64,000 nt of DNA from Carnegiea gigantea (taxonomy: Eukaryota; Streptophyta; Magnoliopsida; Caryophyllales; Cactaceae), in the NCBI GenBank assembly GCA_029747015.1, contig JAKOGI010000185.1, positions 583,501-647,500 on the forward strand, written 5' to 3'. A model generated the notes under the pieces. That model was not told the DNA's origin. It saw nothing but the letters and a program-made list of their open reading frames with translations, and did no database searches. Made by a program: the position numbers and the translations under genes. Position 1 is the first letter of the stretch, and every line of letters starts with the position of its first letter. Shown piece after piece: positions 26,302 through 38,200 of the stretch.

Positions 26302-29300
26302 ATGTTGGGGAGGGTTTTCGGAAAACATAAGGCGGAAACCACCAGTGCAGTAGTAACGTTGGATAAATTGAGTGAGATTTGTCCTCTGAGATGCTAGTAT
26401 AACTTGCTTCAAGGCTGTCGAGTTTACTTTTGTTTGTGTCTCTAGGTATTTTGTAAGAATGTTATGTGTACCTGGATCTGTGTCAGTTTGTAATGAACAC
26501 TATTGCTTGTATCCTACATCGTGATCTCCCCATGGATCTGTAAGCAGCATTTGATGAAATGGTTGGCTGCTCCTATGAGAATATAGTTCTGGGGAAAATG
26601 TGGTGACAAATGACAATAATAGATAATAAGCTTGAAATTATCCTACAGCTATATCAATATGCCTTTATTCAGAACAAAGGTTTTGGATTTTGTCAATTTT
26701 CCATACAGTGGAGGAATAGAATGGGGCACCACCTTTCGCATTGAGCTTGGAACTGTTCGGTTGCATTATAGAGGCAGGAGTACTTTACGTCATAAAGCTC
26801 ATGCAACTCTATGCAATGTTATGATTGGTTGAACCATCCATACAAGTGAAATCTCCTACGAATTAGGGTTGTGAAAGCACGTACGACGAAGGTTACCATT
26901 GTGAAAGACCATATGTAAATAGCACCGGATATATTTTGTTGAAAATGATACTTATGTGAAATATTTTATTGCTGCTGGTCAATAAAGTGAAGCTAGCTTT
27001 GGGATGCATGGGTTACTTTTAACTTCTGTGTCAGTTACTTTTAACTTCTTTTGAAATTGGTTGCACTTGTTCGTATTTACTTTAGATAGTTTTTTCAAAA
27101 CTCGAATATATTTTTGATCCCTTATGCAAGCACAAGTAGTCTGCATGTCAGGGAGTAAGCTGCATGCAGCTCTCTTATATTGTTCACATATGTATTTGAT
27201 TGTTTATGATCTGCTATGTTATGCAGACACTTGAACATTTAGAGAAAAAGGCGAAGCTTCTTTTGAAAAAAGCTGCCGCAGAGGTTGAAAAGGCTAAGGA
27301 GTATACTAGAGCAAAAAATAAGCGCGGTACGTTTCAATTTTCATGGTTGAGGAAATATAGTTTTTTTCCTTGTAAACTACATTTCTACTGAAAAAGGAAT
27401 GGTCAAAATGGGATACTTAGTCAAAATGGGATATTTAAGTCAAACCATTGATCTACTATGCCTCACAAGGCTTGTGCCTAAGGCTTCCTTCACCCCCTCT
27501 TAAGTGGGGGATCAAACTGCCGTTACCACTTGTTTTTATTAGATCATCGATTGAAGAAATGCCAGTTAGCTTATGCACCACAACAAATAAGCTGAGGGCA
27601 ATGGAGATAAATTTTGACTTTCTCCATTATGGTCTAATGCAGGCAAGACCTTTTTTAATTAGTTTCATTTTTCCGGAAACCGTTGGATCAAAGAGCTGCC
27701 CAAAAATTTTTAAAAAATTCTCAAAATTTTTGAAGTGGGCACCCATAAAAATTAGATGGAACTTATCCATCTAGTAAGCTTAGAAGTCGGAGACCCTTGT
27801 GTCAAATTGCTTGATCAAGCACTGGTCTAAAGATGAAAATGGTAACTCTTTCAATTTTGTTCAAAAGGGACAAGATGGTAAAGGCCTTTTCCAAGGAAGA
27901 AGGGCAAAAAGAAATGACAATATCTAACTGAAGACACCTAGAAATTTACAATGTCATTAGAAAGTTGATATGAGGTGTGCTTTCCCCAACAACATCTGAT
28001 GAAATCACTGAAGCAGGGAACTCTTTATTCATCAGACCTTTTTGAGTTTTTCTGTTATTTTGTCTTGTGTGCCAGTTCAAGTTGCAGCCTCTACCTTCAT
28101 CTTTTTGCTCTATTTTTCTGGCTATGCTATTCTGGTTTCTATCATGCTCTAACAACTTTATTGATTGAACTGCTGTTTTTGTATGAAGCTGCTATACAAT
28201 GTTTAAAAAAGAAGAGGCTGCTTGAGCAGCAAATAGAACAGCTTGGCAACATGCAATTGCGAGTTCATGATCAGGTTGATCTGATGACTTTCCTCGTTCA
28301 CAGCATTATGTACTTTTTTTTTATCATTTTGCTTCTTCCTTTTCACTTCATCTGTGTCTGTTCTGGGATGGTCCTGCTTAATTGAATTTGTTTGTCAGCT
28401 GAGATTTGCATGAGATGAGATAGATATTTTGTTATTTCATTTCCCTTCTTCATTCTGCTTGTGTTTGTCCGCACAGATGATATTACTTGAAGGGGCAAAA
28501 GCAACAACAGAGACAGTTGATGCATTGAGGTCTGGTGCATCGGCTATGAAGGCCATGCAAAAGGCAACGTAAGTGGCTGACTATATTGGATGAGACCTCA
28601 TTGTAGCGCTCCTTCAGCAATTGTGGTCATTTATGCTGTCAATTATACGATAAAAGCTTCCTTTTTGTGTTTATGGTCAATGTAAAATGGCTGATGATAA
28701 GAATTAACGTTGGGAGACCAAAGTAGGAGCTGTTCCTGCTTCCCTGCCCACTCTGCCAACTCAAAAATGATACTGCTGTCCTTTCTGAGGTGGGGGAGCG
28801 TTTTTTGAATGTCTAAATTCTTCTACAGGCCTAGTGCCTAGTTTTTTTTTAGGCACAAAAATGGGAATTCTTTCCGCTTGTGAAATTAATGTAATGAGCT
28901 TGGAAGCATACATTCCCCACGTGACGTGTCTAAAGTATTGTTCCATTTCACAGAGTGATGACTGGAAAAAAGGGAATAGAAGAAATACTGATAAAAGGCC
29001 TTCTATTTTCCTTCTTATTGCGCTTTACAGAAACATTGACAATGTCGATAATACGATGAATGAGATCAATGAGCAGACTGAGAATTTGAAGCAGATACAA
29101 GAAGCACTCTCTGCCTCTATTGGTGCAGCTGCTGATTTTGACGAGGTATAAACTTTACGTAACCTTCTTACGTATGTTTTTTGATAGCTTACTAATGTAA
29201 CAAAATGAATAAGTGTTTTGTTCATTTCTCCCTTTTGCACGAAGGATGAACTAGAAGCTGAGCTTGAGGAATTAGAAGGTGCTGAATTGGAGGAGCAACT

Positions 29301-29436
29301 TCTACAGCCAGCTACGAGTGCCCCTACTGCATCTATGCATGTTCCAGCTGGAAAACAAACAGTACGTCCTGCTTCGCAGAAGACCCCTGCTGAAGAAGAT
29401 GAGCTTGCTACATTGCAAGCTGAGATGGCGTTTTGA
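26302..29436 (+). CDS. VPS32: VPS32/SNF7, ESCRT-III core subunit
   Basis: Polymerising ESCRT-III subunit (CHMP4 family) that drives membrane scission at multivesicular endosomes. Exons: 26,302-26,376, 27,227-27,326, 28,189-28,274, 28,477-28,568, 29,031-29,145 and 29,245-29,436. All phases join to 219 residues, the usual family length. The N-terminus MLGRVFGK leads into alpha-1 (TLEHLEKKAKLLLKKAAAEV). Then follow RAKNKRAAIQCLKKKRLLEQ, the highly conserved GAKATTETVDALRSGASAMK, NEINEQTENLKQIQEAL, an acidic DELEAELEELEGAELEEQLL stretch and the C-terminal helix DELATLQAEMAF. One defect: after exon 1 (TTG AGT GAG) the intron begins ATTTGT, not GT, while the acceptor at 27,226 is normal. The other introns are GT-AG. 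Unless a non-canonical site is used, the first 25 codons cannot be joined in frame. Confidence 0.93.
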
Positions 29437-31773
29437 ACAGGTCTCCCCCCCCCCCTCTCTCTTATTTGCTTGTTAACTGTATAAGAAGGGTCAAGATAAT
29501 TAACTCCCATTTGGAGAGATCCCGTGTCAATGGAAGGATTATTAAGAATCTGCTCTTAAATGAGTTGCTGTCTTTCCTCCATCACTGCACCAATAGGAAT
29601 TGAAGGAAAGGAGAGAATGAAAGATCAGAAGAAGTGTTGATTTCAGACCCCGTCTCCCTCCCCATCCAGAAAAGAAAAGAGAACATGATTAAGTTGCTAT
29701 GTACTATGTAGTATAGAAAGGGCTCCTAAGTGCTAAGATCCGGAACTTGTAACCATTTCTTTGATCTTGACCTCGTGCGCTCCTCTGGGCCTCCTGTTAG
29801 GAGGAACCGAGGAAGGTGTATCTGCTAGACTTGTGAGAAGGAAGCTCCTTGAACTGAGCTTTAACATTGCTGGATAACTCAAGGGCCCTTTGCGTGTTTT
29901 CATGATTGACCTGAATTCTGTTGATATTGGACCTGATTTGGTAAACGAACCCATCTCTAATGGTGCTGAAAATGTCACTATTTCTCAACTTTTCTGCTTT
30001 TGGAATTGGGCCATACTGGACTGGACCAATTGTCCTAATAATCTTAGTAATATTTAGGTCTAATTTGCTGCAAAGCAGCTGGTGGATTTACACTTGTTAA
30101 ATAGAAGGTTCAATGCCAATTGAAATGCCAAAACAGGCTCAGCAATTTTACAGGACTGGAGTTTTTTATGTCCAGCATCCAGCCCTTCCAACCTCCTTTA
30201 AAAAAAAAAAAAAAAAAAAAACCAATGGCACTGGGGGGTGGATAATGGTATGCTGTAGATCCACCAAGGAATTAGCAACCAGCACCCTAAAATCCACTCT
30301 ACTTCTTCAAACTGTCTAGGCTTTGGGTAAGTGCTGGGAATAAAGACCAGCATAGTGTAGTATATTTGTAATATGCGCATGAGTTCCCTGTTTGCTTCAG
30401 CGTTCCCACTCGTGAAATATGAGCAGTACATATGAGCAGTAGCTTTAACTTTAGTAACTAATCTCCTCTTTCTAGTTCTATGTGAACTGCCTTGTGACAA
30501 ATAGCTATGGGCTTACTCAGGAGTCATGTTCACAGTCCTTCCCAGGGAAGGGTTATCCAGGCCAATTTCATTTTTCAACTCTCAGCTCATCTGCTAGTGT
30601 CACTGAACCTTCACTCTATTCCTTTGTGTTGCTGGACCTTCACTCTATCCCTTGAGCAAGAACTTGCGTCATGATAAGGGAGAGTATCGTTTTCCTTTCT
30701 CCTGGATTCTTTTCTTTTCCGGGGGCGGGGTGTCACACATGAGCATTCTGCATTGTGTGAGTGCATTGGTTAGAAATATAGATTCCTTGCCCAGATTTTG
30801 TACCAATGTCTCTGAGGTTGCCTTTCTCCTAAAGGCTAAAGTCTTGAGCAGTTGGGCTACAGGTTGTAGCATATTTTAGGGGAACACCTGAGTGATTATG
30901 GAGATTACACGATCTCTCTGCCAGAAACATATTGATGCGCAGCAACATGCAGAGCAGCAGAGGCCTATTGTAGTACTTCATTGAAATCTTTATTGAGTGA
31001 TGACTTTTCAGTTTTTATTACCAGGGCAATCTAGCTTCGGATTTTGAAGCAGAACACCTTTATTTATTTCTGCTTTTTCGCTGTGGCTTATAAATATAGG
31101 CATAACAAAAACAACCTGTGTAATAGTTGGCGCCGCACACATTTGATTTGTCTTCTCCTGATCCAACCTCGGTAGAGCTCCAGGATTTGGGCTTGCATTA
31201 TGGTAGTTGCTAATGTGCTATCTTATGTAATGTCTAAACTAAGCTGATATCTTACCTCTTTCAATTTATTCAAGTGCAGGTTTCCCATGATGGAATTTTG
31301 GGGATTGATCCTAACATCCATGTTTGCCGTATAACAAGTTCGTGATTGTTTGTGCTAAAAAATGAAGCATGTTGCTGCTCGAATCCATTATAGTTCCTCA
31401 CTGTGGAGTGGGAGGATTTGCCCATAATCTCATTCTCGATCTCAGATCTTTTTGTTTTTTTGGTTAGATCTCCTGTTGTGATTATGATTCGTGGCAGAAT
31501 TTTTCTCGTAGGGATTCTCTAACGGCGGCACTGACATGTAAAATAGGATAAACGTCATGTAGTTTCTAATCATATTGTGTTCATTTCCGTTTCATTCCTT
31601 TTTCCCTACCATTTGTAAAGTGAAATAACATTGCCTCCCAAATGTGAAGCTAGCAACAATCAATAAGTGAATATGAGCCGTCTACCGTTACGTGTATGCC
31701 ATGCAAATCCCAACTGTTGATCGTTTGACTCGAGGCTCAGGAGTTCATTGTATATATTCCTTGTAGTCCCTTG
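29437..31773. other. VPS32 3' flank
   Basis: No convincing gene. The stop codon is followed at once by a possible 3'-UTR intron donor (ACAG|GTCTCC, 29,440), with a possible acceptor at 31,279 (AAGTGCAG); this is speculative. The stretch includes C10 near 29,444 and A21 near 30,200. A minus-strand open frame near 29,733-29,990 (FSTIRDGFVYQIRSNINRIQ) is not recognised and lacks an ATG. Confidence 0.4.
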
Positions 31774-31778
31774 TATAC

Positions 31779-32417
31779 TGTTGGGTTTTATGGCCCAAAA
31801 TCTCGAGTATCGGCACGGGGAGCCCATGCTGCACAGACACGGGCGTGCCAAGACGAAGAGCCGAAGACGAGCGGGACAGAAAATTGGCACGGGGGTGCCG
31901 TGCCATATGGCACGGCCGTGCCATGTGACACGGGCTGACCGTGCCACGGGGCACGGTCGTGCCACGTGTCTTTTCGCCGCCTCTTTCGGATGCGGCTAGG
32001 GTTTCTGTCTTCAAGGAGGACTCCTCTGCGGCGGCTAGGGTTTTTCCAAGAAGGGGAAAACCCTATTCTTCAGGCCCTATAAAAGGAGGGTCAAGCCTAG
32101 GTTTCAAAACACTTCAGTACTCATAAACACATTGAGAGGTAAAAGTCGTTTGTGAGAGATTACAATAGAGAGATTGTAATTCTGCTCTTTGATCGAATCA
32201 CTGAGGTGATTGTGATCGTGGTGTACTTTCCTGCTCATAGTGAATTGTTCTGGTGCTGTCGCCGTCCGTGGTTTTTCCCACATTGGGTTTTCCACGTTAA
32301 ATTCCTGTGTTCTTGTTCTCTTCCTATTGTTCTGTTGTTTGTGATTGGTTGAATTTCTGATTTTCTATTGCATCCTATCGCTTCCGCTATACTGTTATTC
32401 TGATATAAATCCTAACA
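31779..32417 (+). mobile_element. Solo LTR, probably Copia-type
   Basis: 639 bases beginning TGTTGGGTTTTATGG and ending AATCCTAACA, with short inverted ends. The 5-bp target duplication TATAC is exact (31,774-31,778 and 32,418-32,422). A TATA box (CCTATAAAAGGAGG near 32,078) gives the plus orientation. No internal region or second LTR is present, so it arose by recombination between two LTRs. The superfamily is a guess from the ends; the boundaries are firm. Confidence 0.9.
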
Positions 32418-32422
32418 TATAC

Positions 32423-32954
32423 ACTTATCGAGGATAAGTTGATTCGTAAATGATTATGCAAACAGCGTGATCGACTCCAATATTTGCTAGTTTGCTCACC
32501 CATTTGGTTAACCTTCGGGTGTCTTCATCTCAAATGGTTTTGTTGAGAAGGCATCCGAAAACAACGTGGCGAAACATTGAGTATATGGTAAATCATTAGA
32601 TCAGGCTTACTTTGAATTTCGATTCTTGTATGAATATTAAGTATTGGTCAGCTATGTCGATGAGTACAAATGATCCATTAATTGGTTTAACTTCATTCGT
32701 AAGGACATTTTACATGCGTAATTTTATAATTAAAAAAGTTTGTAGATAAAAATGTGATTTCACACAATTTATAAATTGAAACACTCTTTTACTATTTAAT
32801 TATACTATTTTTTAATTTAATATATGATAATATAACTCATTAACTATGTATTTATGACATGACACTGAAAAAGGGTCTTATCACTTGTAATAAGATATTT
32901 ATCATTTTGCATATACACACACATATACATACATACATATACATACATGCATAC
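32423..32954. other. AT-rich spacer with a MITE relic
   Basis: No gene is seen. Bases about 32,690-32,925 hold a diverged, inverted end of the MITE at 25,135 (reads GCAAAATGATAAATATCTTA on the minus strand). An ACAT-rich simple repeat lies at 32,920-32,954. Confidence 0.45.
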
Positions 32955-34447
32955 AGGAGTGGGCAACGAACCGGGTTGGTCGGACTGGGCTAGCCCATTA
33001 ACTAAACGGGGCATCTAGGCCAAGCACATTTGTTAATGGGTTGGACTGGGTTATGGGCGAAATGAACCCGATCCTCCCATGACCCGCCCATTACCACATA
33101 AGGAGTATTTTTGGTGAGTTAATTTTTCAACTTTCTCTTATTTTCCAACCAAACTAAAGTAGCCCAAATTCAAAGTTGAAAAATACACAACCAAGCTGAT
33201 AAACGGGTCAGGTCGGGTTGGCCCATGGGCGATCTGCTTTAGGCCCGTTTAAAAATGGAATAAATTTGCATAAAAAACGGGTTGGCCCATGGGCGATCAT
33301 CCAGCAGAACGGGGATATCGAGGAGGATATTAGCCAGCGGATAAAAGTGGGTTGGCAAAAGTGGAAGTCTGTGTCCGGGGTGTTGTGCTACAAGAGAATA
33401 CCGCTAGGACTGAAAGGCAAAGTCTATCGGAGGGTAATTAGACCGGCTGTTCTTTATGGTTCGGAGTGTTGGCCCATAAAAAAGATGCAGGGCCAAAGGT
33501 TGATGGTAGCTGAGATGAGAATGGTCAGGTGGATGTGTGGTTTTACGAGAATGGACGGCATCAGGAATGTCGTTATCAGGAGTTTAGCCGAAGTAGCCCC
33601 TATAGAGGAGAAGATGAGGGAATCGAGACTTAGATGGTTCGGCCACGTTAAGCGGAGAAGTGTGGCCGCCCCAGTGCGGAGGTGTGAGATGATCGTCCCC
33701 CCCAGTGGAAAGAGAGGGAGGGGTAGACCGAAGAAGAGCCTAGAGGAAGTAGTTAGAGAGGACCTGAGAGTTGTGGGTCTGACGGAGGATTTGGCTCAGG
33801 ATAGAAGACTGTGGCGGGATAGGATTAGAGTCTCTGACTGTAGGGGACCGGCTCCGTAGGTGGCTGTAGCTCGATGGGGGCGGGGAGGGTTTTTGTGTGC
33901 TTGTCTGCAGGTCGTGCTTGGCTAGGCTGTGCTGGCTTCTGACGCCTCGAGTTTGTTGAGGTATGTCCCCACTCCTTATTTATCTGCTCTACTTATCCTT
34001 CTCCCCAGTTGGTAACTTGATACGCAATCTTTTCCTCTGTAAACCGTTTCCCCCCCCCAAAAAAAAAAACTGTTTTGTGGGTCTTTAGGAATCAACCTAT
34101 CTATGGGTAGGAATACCGGTAGGGGTAAGGTTGCCTACAGTTGGATCTCCCCAGACCCCGCGAAAGCGGGACCCACACTGGGAGTTGTTGTTGTTGTTGT
34201 TGTTGTATAAAGTGTTGGTAATAAGCTTAACTAATTGAAACATGTAAACTATTGCATCAATTAGATTGAAAAAATTAATGAGTCACTAAACGGATCGTTA
34301 ATGGGTCAGCTCAGCCCAACCCATTAATATGCCTTAATGAGTTGACCTATTATTAGCGAAGTTTATTATTAACCCGGCCCTTTACGGGTCTTATTTTAAA
34401 CGGCCAACTAGTTAACCCAATAAGTATCCGGTCCGCTACTCACTCTA
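32955..34447. mobile_element. hAT-like element split by an RTE LINE
   Basis: The left end AGGAGTGGGCAACGAACCGG matches the reverse complement of the right end (TAGAGTGAGTAGCGGACCGG) at 14 of 20 bases. The interior is rich in GGGTTGG/CCCAACC words. Target duplications cannot be read because both sides are ACAT repeats. An RTE LINE fragment occupies the middle (33,296-34,205). Confidence 0.6.
33296..34205 (+). mobile_element. RTE-type LINE 3' fragment
   Basis: 5'-truncated at the IIQQNGDIEEDISQRIKVGW region. It then encodes an open stretch (RPAVLYGSECWPIKKMQGQR, MRMVRWMCGFTR, SRLRWFGHVKRRS, RGRGRPKKSLEE) to a TAG at 33,857-33,859, followed by the 3' UTR and a (TTG)n tail at about 34,185-34,205. 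Its coding part is better preserved than that of the block A and B LINEs, which suggests a younger insertion. Confidence 0.88.
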
Positions 34448-34468
34448 CATACACACACATACATAAAT

Positions 34469-34470
<2 letters not shown>

Positions 34471-34506
<36 letters not shown>
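34471..34506. repeat. AT dinucleotide microsatellite
   Basis: About 36 bases of AT repeat, with a second shorter tract at 34,521-34,540. Confidence 0.9.
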
Positions 34507-34508
<2 letters not shown>

Positions 34509-34550
34509 ACCAAGAAATATACATATATATATATATATAATTAATTATAA

Positions 34551-34726
34551 TATTTCTAAAAATACTATGAAAAAAATTCTAATAAAATCTGTACACACCA
34601 CGGGCGGGGCTTAGAGGCTACTTTAATTTTCAAAAGAATATTTCTAAAAATACTATGAAAAAAATTCTAATGACATCTGTACATACCACGGGCGGGGCTT
34701 AGAGGCTACCTTAATTTTAGAAGGAA
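34551..34726 (+). repeat. 88-bp tandem duplication upstream of the NTF2-like gene
   Basis: Two copies of a unit that starts TATTTCTAAAAATACTATGA and contains CCACGGGCGGGGCTTAGAGG. They differ at only a few positions. They lie about 150 bases before the candidate first exon of the NTF2-like gene, so they may sit in its promoter. Confidence 0.9.
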
Positions 34727-34881
34727 ATGCTCGCTAAGCAAAGAGAAGCACCGAATACCAAACGGCAAAAGTGCTGCCACGTTGCTCCTCCCTCCGCCAT
34801 GAGCAAGCCTCGCTCCCAGTCTCAGCACCCCGTCTTTGATTTACTCGGGCATGCTGCACTTGCTCATTTTGATTTTGACTG

Positions 34882-34993
34882 ATGAAAGCTGCTATAAGAA
34901 CTGTGTCTTTGTTCCTCCCTGAATCCCGCAGCAACGCTTTGCGTGTACCCACAACTCTTTTCCTTCTTTCTGCTGCTCCCAAGCATTCAAGAG
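34882..34993 (+). CDS. Possible upstream exon with organelle transit peptide (NTF2-like gene)
   Basis: An open frame from an ATG encodes 37 residues (MKAAIRTVSLFLPESRSNAL...) rich in Ser, Arg and Leu and without acidic residues early on, like a plastid or mitochondrial transit peptide. It ends at a good donor (GAG|GTACTT). Joining to the acceptor at 35,195 (TTTGTAG) keeps the frame through GTA GTA into ATGGACCAAG at 35,201. Whether this exon is used is inference. Confidence 0.4.
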
Positions 34994-35200
34994 GTACTTT
35001 AATCTGCCCCCAAATTTACTCTGTGTGTAGGGACTCCTGTAATTTTCTCGGGGTGTTTTGGGCCCAAGTACTAATTTAAAAAAAAAAGGGTAAGGGGCAT
35101 ATCAATTTTGCAGCTTTGTGGTCTCGTACTGGGTATCCCAACTTTTTTCTATGCCAATTTCGTTGATTCAAGAATTGGGTTTGTTGATTTTGTAGTAGTA

Positions 35201-38200
35201 ATGGACCAAGCAAGCGAAAACAGTTGCAAACAGAGGTGGGAGAATGATATTCCCAAGGGTTCTCAACTTTACTCTGACCAAATAATGCCCCACATTCTTA
35301 ACCTGTGAGTACCCTCCTGTTTGAACTATTTGAATTTTGAATTCCCCTCTCCCTCCCTTCACTTTTAGGCGATGATTCTTGCTGTTGTGGAACTGATAAG
35401 AAGTGGTTCTCCTAGTTTATGCATTCTCTGAGAGTTTTTAGCCTATGCGCATTGGGGAAGTTCTATCCTAGTTTGTGTGAGGTCATACAGGTGTAGGATC
35501 CATTGATTTGCTGGTCCCTTTAAGCAGGAGAGAAGTATGTCTTGAATTTTATAATAAATCAAGCCTTAGTATAAGGAGCAATGCATATTAGCCTAAAGAG
35601 GTTCTAACCCAAAACTAATTGGCAATGGGAGGAGTAACTTATTAACCTATAAACAGTATGAGAATGTAAATGGTAAGCGTGTAGCACTTTCAAATAGTCC
35701 AAGGGTGCTGGTCTCTTGAATGGAACTAGTGAAACAATGCTATTGTTGCATTGGGAAGCATATCCTGACCATGGGCGGATCCAACGTGGTGTCAGTGGTG
35801 TCACCCGACGCCCCTCTCCCCCCCCAAAAAAAAAAACCTATGGGAGCATCATAAATAAATAAAGAGTGTGCGAAATAGAGGCATGAAGCAGTATATGGTT
35901 CAGCGGTCCAGGGTGGAATTCTTGGATTTTTTGAGTTCGTGAGGGCACAGGTTCGATTTCTCTCATACACACTCAATTGTATTTTCTTAAATTTTATTTT
36001 CTGCCTTGGAACTACCCTATCCACCTCCCCATTCGACATTATGTATGACAAAACCCCAACCCCCCACAAACCCTTCGCCACCGCCCACTACTCCAATCGC
36101 TGCTTATCCCACCGCTCAGTGGAGTTTGTTGCTTGTTCAAGCCCCAACCACAGCCCACCTCCCTTCTCCAAATTTATGATTTCTCCTTTTATTAATACTA
36201 GTTTAAATGCTCTAATTGATGTAATTTTCTCACTTAATTCTTTAATTTGTATATTAATTGATGCTTTTATTGTTTTATTTGTTGCCAATTCCAATTGTAA
36301 ATTGGTTTAATTTTTAGCTTTAATCTCAATTCTTGGTTAATTCTTCAATTTGTAGATTAATTAGCTTTTATTGTTTAATTTGTGAGTCTATTTGCCAACT
36401 TTAATTTCTAATTTATTTAATTTATATGTTTAATTTCAATTCTAGGAGATTAATTTGCTTTTATTATTTGATTTGTGAGTTTCAAATTTCAATTCCAAAT
36501 TTGCTTAATTTATAGATTTAATTTCAATTCGAGGCCAAAATACACAGATATTTCAACAAGTTTGCTAAGGAATCCTCAATACCTTCAAGCTAACTAACGA
36601 ATTTCAATTTTTGACTATTGTTGAATTTTATATTATGTACTATTAATTTCGACACCCCTCTTCGAAATTCCTGACTTCGCCACTGATCCTGACGTGAACG
36701 TCTATTCATCTTAAGTCACCTGCTAATAAGCATCGGTATATCCTATGTGGCTGGATTACATGCCTGACCCCCCCCCCCCGCCTCTTCGCTAAGGTCTCGA
36801 CTTTTGAATGTTACTCAGATTGCTGTCTAATGGAAAGCTGTGATTGGCTTGATGCCATGTTATGACACCTACTGCATGTGGCAGATCAAGTTTGTACTCC
36901 AAAGACCATGAGAGTAGGCAAGCGTGGCATTTCCTGTCTGAAGTCTTAGTACCCATTTTCTGGTTCAAGCTTACTTCCTTTTTAACATAAGTATCAAACT
37001 ATCAATTGATTCAGTTATGTCAGCTTTTTATCTTGCCAACATGTTAATAGAAGTCTATTGAGAGATTTGAGATGGACAAAGAGCTAATCTAGATCAGTCT
37101 CTGACAATGTTCACATCTGCCTTCCTAGTCACAATTATTTGGAACTTGCACATTCCAAAATTTGGCGCAGTAATATTCTGCTTGTTGTTTACTGCTAGTA
37201 AATTTCACCACCATGTATGCTGTTAAAATCTCAAACTGATGTTTGCAATGTTTACAAGTATGTGCAGTATTTCTTCTCAAGTATTGTTTGATATAGCTTT
37301 TGTAAAGTGGAAGTCCCATTGCCTGGTAAGCTTGTTTCAAGTCATAAACAGGCCATTTTAGCTTAAAAACTTCACTTCTGTCTCAGTTGCTGTGCAAGGG
37401 GGTATGCAGCCAACCATCCTTTGGAATAGTGCTTCTTGGGTGCTACATACCTTGCAATCTTCTATCAAAGTAACCCTGCTCTCACAAAATCATAAACTTG
37501 ATATCATTTCTCTCCTTTTCAGCGTAAGCTTTAACATCATATCCAATGTCAACTTCCATAGCTTGTGACCTTTGGCTACAGAAAAATGATGCGTATCCTT
37601 ATAGACCTCACTTCCCTACTAGTTTCCAATGTTGGTAACTTCATCGATATTGATTTGCTCTTGTTGTAGGAAATATGTCAATTATTGCTAGAATGAGAAG
37701 CAGTAGGCAAATCCGATCGCTGAAGATAGCCTTCCTTATAGTCAGTTCCCCTTCTCGCCTTTTGCCCTTTGCCTCATTGCAAGCTCCCCTTTTTTTGGTT
37801 TTTTTTGGCCCCCGGGGGGGGGGGGGGTGTGGTTGCATAATAACTTAGAAAAGAAAGCTCATTCTAAGAGTTCCAGTATGGATCTAGATTCTGAAAAAAT
37901 TGTAGCTAACTAAAACACATACGTCATTCTCAATCTCTCCATCAAAGTAACCAAAAAACATATCTCTGGTCTTCAAAAAGCTGATCCCAGGTCTGCAGCT
38001 CTCTGGTTCCTTATCATCAAAGTAAGCTCACCCGCAAATTCAAAGTTTAGATCTTTCAGCCTACTTGATGGTTGTCTCATGTTTCATTATTAGGGATGCA
38101 AGAAAGTTAGTCACTTAGGGACATTCTGGGAAGGCAATGCTCAGAAACAATTAATTGGCAGACATGCTTGTATAATGCTGAAAAGCTTGGCTTGGCATTT

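Noticed and set aside
35821..36685. Separate gene inside the NTF2-like intron (frames at 35,939-36,310)
   Set aside because: They lie in the hAT element, run through AT-rich repeats and show no domain.
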